From the NCBI GenBank assembly GCA_009602725.1, contig WELB01000075.1:574162-626684 (forward strand): a stretch of 52,523 nucleotides of DNA. Reading direction: 5' to 3'. Each line of letters begins with the position of its first letter. Positions within the stretch are counted from its first letter, which is position 1. The notes under the pieces are model-generated. The model did not search any database and was not told where the DNA came from. It saw only the letters and a program-made list of their open reading frames with translations. The position numbers and the translations under genes are program-made. Positions 44,246 to 52,523 of this stretch are shown piece by piece. The DNA comes from Spirogloea muscicola (taxonomy: Eukaryota > Streptophyta > Zygnematophyceae > Spirogloeales > Spirogloeaceae).

Positions 44246-44720
44246 TCGCTCTCCTGGAAGCGTCCTTCTTCGTCGAACTTTGCTCATTCTTTTTGGGCTA
44301 ACCTTTCCTCTATGAAGAAGAAGAACTGCTCGCCCATAGAGAAGAGGGGCTGGCAAAGCCAGCCCTAAAAAGAGCCTAGCATCTCTGATCTGCGGCTGCT
44401 TAGCAGGGGTTACTGAGTGATTCGTAGCTGGTTTGTTTCTTGGTGTGCTTGTTTTCTTAGCGCTTTTCCTGGCCTCCTTCTCGTACTTTGAACATTCCTT
44501 TTTGGGCTGGCTTTTCCAGCCCCTATCCTCAATGGGCGAGCCCTTTCTTCTTAAAAAGAATGGACAATGTACAAAGCCAAAGAAAGAGGAGCCGGGAAAA
44601 GGACTACACTACAAAACACTGCACAACAAGTTGACGATGTAGAGGGAAGCTCATTGAGCAACCCACGAGTGAGCAACATCAGGTCTGAGTAGCTCGCTGC
44701 AGGGAAAGAGGCACTCCAAT
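44246..44720. mobile_element. B terminus, C terminus and tails
   Basis: A C-type tail on minus at 44330-44365 carries the perfect hairpin GGGCTGGCAAAGCCAGCCC. On plus, a B-family end (SISDLRLLSRGY-stop at about 44415) has its B tail to about 44550. On minus, a C-like end with 3' UTR follows at about 44555-44715. Confidence 0.6.
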
Positions 44721-44932
44721 ATAAAGGTCCAGCATCTACGCACATCGCTGGCCACGCAGTGGGCAGTGCAGAACAAAGAAAGCTGCAGCACTACTTCGAT
44801 TTACCCCGGATGCGATCAGCTCCTGCCAGCTGCAATCGACATCTTTAGCTGTTTAGGTCCTCGTTTCCACACTCTCCTCCGGAATATTGCCAATCTAGGC
44901 TACACACGCGTGCAGAAGTGTTTCCCGGCTGA

Positions 44933-44969
44933 GATGGGCCCCATTGTGAGAGCCACTTCTTTGATGGGC
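44933..44969 (+). mobile_element. 23-bp A-type tail micro-insertion with 7-bp TSD
   Basis: GATGGGC at 44933-44939 and 44963-44969 flanks 23 bp matching the end of an A-type tail (CCCATTGTGAGAGCCACTTC and so on). Other E copies read straight through GAGATGGGCTTGCC here. Confidence 0.85.
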
Positions 44970-45045
44970 TTGCCAGCTGCATACCTGTCGTTCTTGCGAT
45001 GACGAGTTTCGGCCTGTTTGCAGCGTGCTCAGGCTCATGATTTGC

Positions 45046-45114
45046 ACCAGAACGAAGAAGGGCTCGCCAATTGAGGATAGGGGCTGGCAAAAGCCAGCCA
45101 GAAAAGAACCAGAA
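45046..45114 (-). mobile_element. 55-bp B-type tail micro-insertion with 7-bp TSD
   Basis: ACCAGAA at 45046-45052 and 45108-45114 flanks 55 bp that, on minus, are the hairpin and end of a B-type tail (GGCTGGC-TTTT-GCCAGCCCC, CCTCAATTGGCGAGCC). The empty site TGCACCAGAAAGCTGG is present in the E copies at 11500-11540 and 43368-43384. Confidence 0.88.
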
Positions 45115-45302
45115 AGCTGGGCGAGCTCTAGTTGGTGGCAGAAGGGCTTCGTATCTGCCATCTAGAATTCAGGCATCGATTAGCGAGCTTCACTTTTGAC
45201 CCGTGGTTGCTGAGCGGGTCAATCTGCTGTAGGTTATGTAGGTCTTCAGATGTGCTTGTCTATGTACTTGGCCATTTGGCCTTCGTTTGTTTCAGATACA
45301 CG

Positions 45303-47880
45303 TAGAGGAGTTTATGCAGGCAGACACATCTGATACAAGAATGTAAGCACTGGTTCCTGGCCACCTGCTGCAGGATGAGCACCTTGGTGTATAAGCTTGC
45401 TGACCTCCGCCTTTGTCGTCTCCTCGTAATATTTGCTCGTTGCTCGGTGTTGTAGAATGTGGTGTTTTCAGCTCCATGAATCTCCCCAATGGGCAGCACG
45501 TGATGGACGCTACGTTCACTGTTAGCTTGGTCCCAAGATGAGGAGTATTGACCTCGTACACCGTGCTTCGCTGACGATCTCACCGTGGGCCGCACTCGCA
45601 GTTGTGGGGGCACAGGTCACGGCTTGGCGATTGTCAAAGGGCTGGTGTCGCTCATGGCTGGCAAGGTGGACATCATTGACAAGCTAGAACACGGCACTCT
45701 CGTTCGAGTGGAATTACACCTCAGCTTACCTCCCAAGCCCACCGCATCCAATCTCGGGGCGGAAGTGGCCGACACGCCCCAGTCCCCTCCCGACTGGAGC
45801 GTGTCGGGAGGGGACCCACTTCCAGGAGCCCAGCATCTCTGATCTGCGGCTGCTTAGCAGGGGTTACTGAGTGTCTCGTAGCAGCTTTGTTTCTGTTACT
45901 TAGCGCTTCCCCTGGCCCCCTTCTCGTACTCTGTTCATTCTTTTTCGGGCTGGTTGTTCCAGCCCCTATTCTCAATGGGCGAGCACTTTCTTCCCGAGCG
46001 CTTGCGTGGCTGCTCGGTGCTGCTGGTGATGCCCAAGACGCCGAGCAGGGACATCTTGACGAGGTTGCTGGAGGCGCAGCAGCTCCGGGTCGAGCACGTC
46101 GGGGCGTGGAGCGATGCCCACACCGCTTGGACCGCGCTCGTGGACCGTGTACGCCCTGCGGCCATTGATGCCTCGCCCACAGAGCACGCCATGCCGGGGC
46201 TCGCGCGAGCCGTGTCCCCGGGCAAGAGGCTCGAAGACGGGCAACCAATGGCTCCGCCGCTGGCATCTCCTGGCACTGAGACGAGCCCCGTGCAGGAGGC
46301 GGGCACGCCGAAGAAGGGGGCAAGGAAGCCATTGATTGTGGTTGTCATGGACGAGCAGCGGAGGAGAAGGTGGTGCCCGATGTTGGAGAGGCCGACCTGG
46401 ATCTTAGAGATGGCATGAGCAAGGAGGTCCTCCACCAAAGTACTGCTGGCGAGCAGGGTGTCCATGCCGAGACAGGATACACAAGGGAAGGTGGAATGGA
46501 CATGTGTGTCCAGGCAGCAGAGGGTGACCCTGGCGCTCTGCAAGGAGGCGGTGGCCTTGAAGCTGGGCCGCAGCATTGTCAAGAGAGCCTGCCGAGGGCG
46601 GTGGCTTCAACATCCGAGCAGCCTATTGTGTCATCATCGGTGCACCGCCCCTCTGCTGCCAAGCCTGGTGCATCTTCAGAAGCCAGGTTGGATGGCTTCA
46701 GGATTCTTGTGGTAGAGGTAAGTCCCACTTGGCCTCCTCCTCCTCAGGTGGGAGCATCATAAGTACAATTGGTGCAATGTAACAGGTAGGGGACACCACA
46801 CAGTGTTTGCTCTTGTTTGAATGTGATGAGAGTCTGAATGTGGAGACACGAACCCTGTCCTGGCAGGACACGAAGACCGCGCAGATACTGGCAGTCAGAA
46901 TGCTTGAGATCCAGGGTGTGCATGTTGTGGCTGTGAACAATGGGCAAGAGGCAGTGGATGCGGTCAAGGAGGCTGTAGCCAGGCATAGGAAGCAGGTAAA
47001 CAGAACAAGGCTAAATGCTTACAATGGCTTCTTACTGTTCCTTGTGCTTTCCTGTGCGCTTGAGTACCCTGTCCGTCCCTCCTTAATAGAAAGTCAATGG
47101 TCGGCTGGCCCACTACTGCTCTCAATTACAACATCATGCACCCTTGCATCTGTGAATTGCAAGGCTGCCCATGACTGGAGGCAGATGGTCCTTCTGGAAG
47201 GCCTACCGCAAGTCGTATGCATGTACTGTGGCTGGCTGATTCTGACCAAGAAACCTTCTTCCTGACCTAGGGTATTCTTGAGGATCCTTTTAACTCACGC
47301 ACCCTTCCGGCCTTGAATAGCGAAACCTTTAAGGACTACCCATTCCACGGCATCCTGATGGACTGTCAGATGCCAGTCATGGATGGCTACGAAGCTGCCA
47401 AGACAATCAGGGACATGGAACACGGCACCGGGAGGCGCGTTGCAATTGTAGCTTGCACTGCAAATGCCATGATGAGTGCAAAGGAGAAGAGCTTGCAGGC
47501 GGGCATGGATGCACACTTTACAAAACCCCTGCGAGTCAATCTGCTGGTCTCAAAATTTCGAGGTGGGTGATGCCGGAGCCTGACTCGCCTTTGATGAAAG
47601 CTTGCCAGCAATACGTTGCGCTTACTTGACCCAAGCTTGGTTGTACATAGCTGTCTGCACTACCTGCCGGAGCTAGTCAGAGCATAGCTGATTAGTCTCA
47701 TCGTACACCAGAGATGGAGATTACTATAAAGCTAGTGCCTGAAAATGAGCTATACTGGAGGTGAAGCATAACTGATTGAGGCCTTTACTTGTGTTACTGT
47801 TACGAGCAGATTTGGTGCTAAAGGAGCACAAAAATCGTCCTCTGGATTTGACGGAACATGTCCAGGGTACCGCAAGCTGA
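45303..47880 (+). pseudogene. Duplicated 3' half of the histidine kinase gene
   Basis: This copies 34290-36959 with the same introns. Exon pieces: about 45303-45342 (EEFMQADTSDTRM), 45602-46717, 46867-46995, 47271-47562, 47810-47880 (ending VQGTAS-stop, as VQDTAS in the source). The ATP-lid motif reads GGTGHGLAIV against GGTGLGLGIV. A 199-bp B-family insertion splits the large exon at 45794-45992. The C-terminal part of the pseudo-receiver is deleted near 46355, and a frameshift leads to a stop at 46416. The true receiver (ILMDCQMPVMDGYEAAKTIR; FTKPL) stays open and well conserved, so the duplication is not very old or this exon was kept. The kinase 5' half is absent; the left edge is an E-type tail. 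Confidence 0.88.
45789..45997 (+). mobile_element. Family B 3' end inserted in the kinase copy, 5-bp TSD
   Basis: CCCGA at 45789-45793 and 45993-45997 flanks 199 bp: 15 bp of filler, the last 20 codons of family B (DPLPGAQHL in one frame, SDLRLLSRGY in the family frame), the B 3' UTR, and the hairpin tail GGGCTGGTTGTTCCAGCCCC ending CTTTCTT. The source kinase gene shows the empty site at about 34787-34800. Confidence 0.9.
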
Positions 47881-48889
47881 AGTGGGCCGCAGGCAGGCCA
47901 GCTCCTTGGCGTGGGAATTGCAGGTGCACACCTCAGGGCTTATGAGGCAGGGTACACAGACTACAGGGAGAGTAGAAAACAGAGGGATGTGGCAGCTAAG
48001 CTCTTCCACCAAATTTGTGGACCCTGCCAGGTGTTCAAATTGTTTAGGGCCATTCATAGCCACACGTCTTGCACCAGGTGCAGGTCCTGCATGCTGCATT
48101 GGCAGCAGAGAAGCGAAGGCATTGGTTTGAGAGAGGGGCACTTCTGTTCTTGTGTGTGTATACATGTATGGGCATTGACTCAATAAGATTTATCTGGTGG
48201 TGCGCTGCAAGCGCTTGCTGCCACCCCTCCACATACCTGGCAATTTGTACTGTTTGGCTGCATGGTGCAAACGTTGCCGGTTGAAGCATCTAGTCTTCAA
48301 TTCGGCAGCAATTTATTATGGTGCAGCCTGCCTGGCTGCACGCTACATCTATGCCCAAGGCTGCAATGTACTTTGTGGCAATTCATGCGACTGGGACATT
48401 CCTGGCCGACATCCATTTATGAATAAAAGGAGCGCTTTGAGCATCTGCAAAATCAAGTCCTCCTAGCACGTAGTGAAATATTAGAAATTGGGCAGTATTG
48501 GGAGATGTCCGTGAAGCAAGTCAAATTTCATATTACCAGAGCCAAAAAGGACAAGGGCCAGCAGTTGAGCAGATTTTCGCAATTTCGAGCAGCAGCTTTG
48601 TTGCACGTTGTTTTCTGACTTGGCCTGCTGTGAGCATCTGGCGTACAAGACAGGGCATGCAGTGTGGTAGGCCAGCCATTCCTGTTCAGGCCACCTGCAC
48701 CAGTGCTGTTGCACGCTTTTGTGCAAGGGATGCAGGGATTAGAGTATCTTCCCCCCACTGATCAATGTCTTCAACACAGGTCGAAGCACAATAAAAGCTT
48801 GTCTTAGGAGGTCCTCCACGTTGGCGTCAGTGAGTCAGCGAATGCAGGCGTGACCAACCTGGGGCTAGGCATATGAGGTGCGCTCTTCA
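47881..48889. other. Duplicated intergenic region
   Basis: It occupies the place that corresponds to 36960-37831. Short matches (GTTTGGCTGCATGGT, GTCAGC-like words) support common origin. No gene was seen. Confidence 0.45.
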
Positions 48890-49650
48890 TGTTGGCCTTT
48901 TAGAGATTCCCACGCACCTCGCTAAAACTACTATGCAAGGAGCTCAGCTCAATCTTGGCATGGCAAGCCCCAGACGGAACAGCAGGTAGGTACCCCAAGT
49001 CCAATGCCGCTAGCTTTTTGCCCAACTGCCACAGCCGTTGCCGCCTGCCTGCTTGCCAACAACTTGCACTTGCTACCGAGACGATTGCCCCTGCTGTAGC
49101 CTCGTTGCCCATGACTGGTGCAGCATCATCCTTGCACATTGACGCCCATGGCACCCCAGACTCGGTGGCAAGAACACAGAGGAGCGATTTCTCCAGAAGG
49201 ACGATCACCAGTGGGGCCATCAGGTTTGCGGCAAACGCAAGTGCGTCCAGCTTTCGTCCAGTGTCGCCGTGCAAATTGAGCAGCTGTGGCCGGCCCGGTA
49301 ACAGCTGCAAGATCTCCGAGCCAGTTTGATTTAAATATGTCAGCATCGTCACTCAGCGCCGTTGCCGCCTCTGGGGCTATCATATTGTTGCCCTGGCAGC
49401 TGACCTTGTCGCCGCTGATGCACAGTGACTGCCGGTCTTGCTCCAGGCAGGTCGCAAGTGCCTCCCAAGTCGTGGGCAGCAACAATGTGATTGGCGTGCA
49501 AAACCCGGCTGGCTGCACACCGAGGAACCGACCAGCGGCGTGGAGGTACTTGCTTGGAAAGCGCGCGAGGTAGTGCAATGGCGGGCAGGCTCCAATTTGA
49601 TGAGCCGCTCCGCATTGAAGCAAGAGCGGCAGCCTGCGCCTACTGGGCAA
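48890..49650 (-). pseudogene. Duplicated, decayed CCCH zinc-finger gene
   Basis: On minus, ACPPLHYLARFPSKYLHAAGRF matches DCPFSHDLARFPCKYLYAAG of the gene at 37832-38767, and WEALATCLEQDRQSLCISGD matches EALATRLEQDRQALRTRCD. Zinc-binding residues are lost (Cys to Ser at FPSKYL, FSH to LHY) and frames break repeatedly. It completes the duplicated block. Confidence 0.8.
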
Positions 49651-49659
49651 TGCCACCTT

Positions 49660-50165
49660 GCAAAAGCAACAGCAGTCAGAAAGATCAACAGCCCCTTTCA
49701 ATCATATGTAAAGTCGCAGTCTATGCAAAGGCAGGTATGCACACCTCTCCCTCGTCTTTTTCTGCACATCAGAAACTGCAACCACGGCTTGCGGCAGCAG
49801 GAGCCCTGCAATGGGCAGAGATTGTCAATTGTGATGATGACGCATCTGCATTTCAGACTTTTGAGCAGACATCCGCTCTGACGCCTCCCTTTTGCTGTTC
49901 CTGCTTCCGACCAACTAGTGAGCGCAATGGGGTGCAGAATTTCTTCGTGCAGTCGGAGAACTGCGTACCACATCTATAGTCGGCGCCCGTTCTGGTGGCA
50001 CTGGTTACAGATGCCCTCATGGCTAGGGCCGCGTCTACTGACCGTGCATGAGCAGCAGTAGCCCTGTGAACACCCAGACTGTTGCTCATGCGTACATGTT
50101 TGGTTTTCCAGCTGCTGTTGATGAACCTGTGACCATCACAGGCACGGCAGAGGGTTGATGCAGGG
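49660..50165. other. Unassigned stretch
   Basis: No gene was recognised between the CCCH pseudogene and the copia fragment. Part may belong to the copia element upstream of its RT. Confidence 0.4.
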
Positions 50166-50400
50166 GAGTGGGAGCTTGCAGCTGCCGAGGTGATGCAGTC
50201 CATTAAGGACAATGGCACATGGGAGCTGGTGGATCTGCCGAAGGGAAGAAAGGCCACTGGATGCAAGTGGGTGCTACAACTGAAAAGAAAAGAGGCGCGG
50301 ACGGAGAGGTGGTGCGGTATAGGGCAGGACTAAGGGCAACGGATTACCCGCAGGTCAAAGGAATTAATTATGACGAGACACTTGCAATCTTCCAGTCGCC
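50166..50400 (+). pseudogene. Ty1/copia reverse transcriptase fragment
   Basis: On plus, WELAAAEVMQSIKDNGTWEL, VDLPKGRKATGCKWVLQLK and, after a frameshift near 50300, DGEVVRYRAGLRATDYPQVK and GINYDETLAIF. This is the start of the RVT_2 domain of copia elements (NxTWxLVxLPxGxKxIxxKWV ... KARLVAxGxxQxxGIDYxETFAPV). KARL is replaced by RAGL, and the catalytic YVDD part is absent. No LTR was identified. Confidence 0.85.
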
Positions 50401-50517
50401 ACTACCGCCTGCGCAGCAACCGCCATCCAAGAAGCGTGGAGTAGCAGCATGTCCCAGCTCATCGTCTTCCCAGCCTTCATCTCTGCCGCCGCCACAACCG
50501 CTGACACCGTGGAGGAC

Positions 50518-50553
50518 ACCATAAACCCTAAACCCTAATCCTAAAACCCTGAA
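50518..50553 (+). repeat. Second interstitial telomere-type repeat
   Basis: ATAAACCCTAAACCCTAATC, then CTAAAACCCTGAA at about 50521-50550 is a degenerate run of CCCTAAA units in the same orientation as at 39104-39131. Confidence 0.75.
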
Positions 50554-50754
50554 GCCTCAACGGCGGCAGCAGCGGCGGAGGCTCGGGAATGCAGCGCGGC
50601 GATTGATGGCGGCGCCGCTGCCGCGGCGCTGCTCGCCGTGGCCATGGCCGGGCATAAAGCATGCGGCTGCTGATATGAAGACAACATTCTTGTGACTTAT
50701 TAGCCCACTGCATGAGGTTACTATGAGGAGAGCGGCTGTATAGGTAAAGAACAC

Positions 50755-51190
50755 GCTTCCAGATGATGGCGGTGGTTGTGAGAGGCCAGCCCAGAAGAGT
50801 GAATAAAGTTCGAAGGGGCCAGAGAAAGCTCTAAAGCATACATTGAATCAAGTAGCAGCCAGCCAGGTGCATACAGAGGGTATTCGTGACTACATCAGCG
50901 GAGCCACAGGCTTGGCAGACAGGGCGCTCTTAGTAGGAGACCAGCTTGCAGCTCTTCCAAATTGACAGCAGTGGCTGAGAGAGAAAAGAGGTGGCTCAAA
51001 GAAGAAAGTGCTCGCCCATAGAGAAGAGGAGCTGGCAACGCCAGCCCAAAAAGAATGGACAATGTCCAAAGCCAACGAAAAAGGACTACACTATAAAGCA
51101 CATTCAAAGCACAAGACGATGAGGAGGGAAGCTCAGTAGCCACGAGTGAGCAATATCAGGTCAGAATAGCTCGCTGCAGGGGAAGAAGCA
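50755..51190 (-). mobile_element. Orphan tails, family G end and C-like end
   Basis: On minus: a C-like terminus (SELF(Y)SDLILLTRGY-like, about 51130-51190) with its 3' UTR and C-type tail (51010-51125), a family G tail-like block at about 50865-50935 (CGCCCTGTCTGCCAAGCCTG), and another tail at about 50760-50830. Confidence 0.6.
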
Positions 51191-51199
51191 CTCCCTGTC

Positions 51200-51620
51200 T
51201 GCTAGGCGTGCTGCAGTGCGAGTGCGGGGAGCATTCGGCAAACCCGGTGGAGCTGGCGGCGCATGTCCTCCGCTGCGCCACTGGAGGTGAAGGCACCGCT
51301 GCACACGACCTCCTCAGAGATGCCATGTTCGGTATCTTCCAGGAGGCGGGGTACACTGTCGCTCTGGAGAATATTTCATCATGCCCATCCGGAGATGCTG
51401 GATGGACTGCACACTCGCCTCGTCGACTTGGTGGCCACCACGCCGGGCGGCGGCCCGCGCGTCATCGCAGATCACCACCGATGTGGTGGATCGCGCCAGT
51501 TCGAGGCTCGAAGGCTGGCCATGCAGCGGCGAATGCTGCTCGCTGCATGGCGGCAAAACACGCAGACCACCCGGCTGGGGACGAGTTCGTACCCCTGGCC
51601 GTGGATGTGCACGGGGCTTT
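51200..51620 (+). mobile_element. Family A LINE internal fragment (zinc knuckle and nuclease)
   Basis: On plus, LLGVLQCECGEHSANPVELA, AHVLRCATGGEGTAAHDLLR and DAMFGIFQEAGYTVALENIS match family A closely. After frameshifts, RLVDLVATTPGGGPRVIAD and KHADHPAGDEFVPLAVDVHG continue the nuclease region to about 51620. There it is cut by an F-type tail in reverse (GCGGCCAGATTGACTGGTGG). Both ends are broken. Confidence 0.75.
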
Positions 51621-51639
51621 GAGAAGAAAGCGCGGCCAG

Positions 51640-51960
51640 ATTGACTGGTGGCTGGGAAAGGAAGAAAGAGCTCGCCCATTGAGGATAGGGGCTGGAACAG
51701 CCAGCCCAAAAAAAGAATGGACAAAGTACGAGAAGGGAGCCAGGGGAAGCGCTAAGAAGAACAAGCACAAGAAGAAACAAAGCAGCTACGAATGACTCAG
51801 TAATTCCTGCTGAGCAGCCGCAGATCAGAAAGAAAGAGCGCGCCCATAGAGAAAAGAAGAAGAGCAAAGCCAGCCCAGAAAGAATGGACAATGTCAAAAG
51901 CCAAAAAACACAAAAACAAAGAACACACAGCTAGGCAGCTAGAGAAGAAGACACGACGAA
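51640..51960 (-). mobile_element. B terminus and tails of types F, B and C
   Basis: On minus, from right to left: a C-type tail (51840-51960), a B-family end (SDLRLLSRNY-stop near 51795-51835), a B 3' UTR and tail with hairpin (51665-51790), then an F-type tail end. All point the same way. Confidence 0.65.
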
Positions 51961-51965
51961 ATCAC

Positions 51966-52250
51966 AGGAAGCTCAATACCCCCGGGTGAGCAACATCAGG
52001 TCGGAGTAGCTCGACGCAGGAAAAGATGCATCCAGACTCGACCCAGAAGCAGCCGCGATAGCGCGGCCCGCACGCGAGTGGACGGCATAGGCGAGGGAGC
52101 GTTGGAGGGACACGGAGAGCCGCATCCGGAAGACCTGGGCCAGGAAGCCGGCCGCGTTGAAGCCGGGCAGCCCCCCTGGCAGACCCGGCCGCCGCTCGAT
52201 GGCCTGCCGGGCAAGCCGCTGGAGGAGGTCCAGCCAGCCACGGCTATAGA
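51966..52250 (-). mobile_element. Family C LINE 3' end
   Basis: On minus, GWLDLLQRLARQAIERRPGL, FNAAGFLAQVFRMRLSVSLQ and HSRAGRAIAAASGSSLDASF lead to SYSDLMLLTRGY-stop at about 51973. The 5' truncation point directly abuts an A-type tail. Confidence 0.75.
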
Positions 52251-52254
52251 TAGA

Positions 52255-52523
52255 AGTGGCACTCCCAATGGGGGCAAGGGCTGCGAAAAGCCAGCCCAAA
52301 AAGAATTTACAAAGGTTCAGAGGGGCCTAAGAGCGGTGAGCAGCTACAAAGGGGCCTGAGGATGCAATGGTAAAACAGGGGGAGGATGGATCACTCAATA
52401 AGTACGAGTGAGGAGCCTCAGATCCGACAGACTAGCTGCCGGGAAGCTATCACCCTGACGAAAGCCATAGGCCCCGTGGACATCGATGGCCAGGGCTGCG
52501 AATTCGTCGGCAGGCGGGTGATC
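52255..52523 (-). mobile_element. Family A terminus with tail, and start of another C copy
   Basis: An A-type tail (52260-52390) and A-family terminus (FRQGDSFPAASLSDLRLLTR, about 52395-52467) lie on minus. At 52468 the sequence switches to family C nuclease text (GGCCCCGTGGACATCGATGG) that runs out of the window. Confidence 0.65.

Larger units (their letters stand above)
44722..45300 (+). mobile_element. Family E LINE 3' part carrying two tail insertions
   Basis: On plus, YKGPASTHIAGHAVGSAEQR begins the nuclease part; a frameshift follows, then PRFHTLLRNIANLGYTR and MGLPAAYLSFLR. Insertions at 44940-44962 and 45053-45107 split the frame. The terminus (ASISELHF) has lost the usual TRGY by an indel. 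The E-type tail runs from about 45200 to 45300 and meets the duplicated histidine kinase sequence. Confidence 0.75.

Noticed and set aside
44940-45107. Tail-only insertions as MITEs or other DNA transposons
   Set aside because: They lack terminal inverted repeats, have variable 5' ends, have target duplications of variable length (5-17 bp), and match LINE 3' ends.
50166-50400. Intact copia element
   Set aside because: Only the start of the RT domain is present, it is frameshifted, and no LTR pair was seen.

Overview
The window looks like nuclear DNA from a green-lineage eukaryote, most likely a GC-rich alga. Four things point there: a DREB/ERF-like AP2 transcription factor, a plant-type EPSP synthase split by short GT-AG introns, a multi-exon hybrid histidine kinase, and interstitial CCCTAAA repeats (the plant/green-algal telomere type). 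An animal-type thioredoxin reductase exon at the left edge fits an alga better than a land plant. That lineage call is inference; no rRNA or tRNA gene was recognised.

Host genes are few. From left to right: a terminal exon fragment of thioredoxin reductase (1-100); an AP2/ERF factor with one intron (15664-17969, +); a dCache-like hybrid histidine kinase with about 14 exons (about 30405-36959, +); a convergent CCCH zinc-finger gene (37832-38767, -, 5' part not found); and an EPSP synthase that keeps its C-terminal two thirds (40156 to about 42290, -) but stops against a retroelement tail. A second, decayed copy of the 3' half of the kinase plus the CCCH gene lies at about 45303-49650. Segmental duplication therefore links 34290-38720 with 45303-49650. 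A decayed Ty1/copia RT fragment (about 50166-50400) follows.

Nearly everything else (about 1.6-15 kb, 19-30 kb, 42.3-45.3 kb, 50.7-52.5 kb) is a dense mosaic of 5'-truncated copies of non-LTR retrotransposons. The encoded protein can be assembled conceptually from the copies: a reverse transcriptase (GTRQGDPL and YADD motifs), a linker, a C-x-C-x14-H-x3-C zinc knuckle, a PD-(D/E)XK-like endonuclease region, and a C-terminus that nearly always ends SDLxLLTRGY-stop. At least seven families (A-G here) can be told apart by the last 30 residues, and each is followed by its own 3' tail. Most tails share a hairpin, GGGCTGGC-loop-GCCAGCCC, preceded by a TCCATTCTTT-like box and ending in a short TTC/CTT run instead of poly(A).

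The most interesting signal is a set of insertions that consist only of these tails, 23 to 87 bp long, flanked by 4-17 bp direct repeats of the target, several inside other copies where the empty site can be read from sister copies. They look like target-primed reverse transcription stopped almost at once. The window may thus record a multi-family, tail-driven retrotransposition system producing SINE-like micro-insertions.
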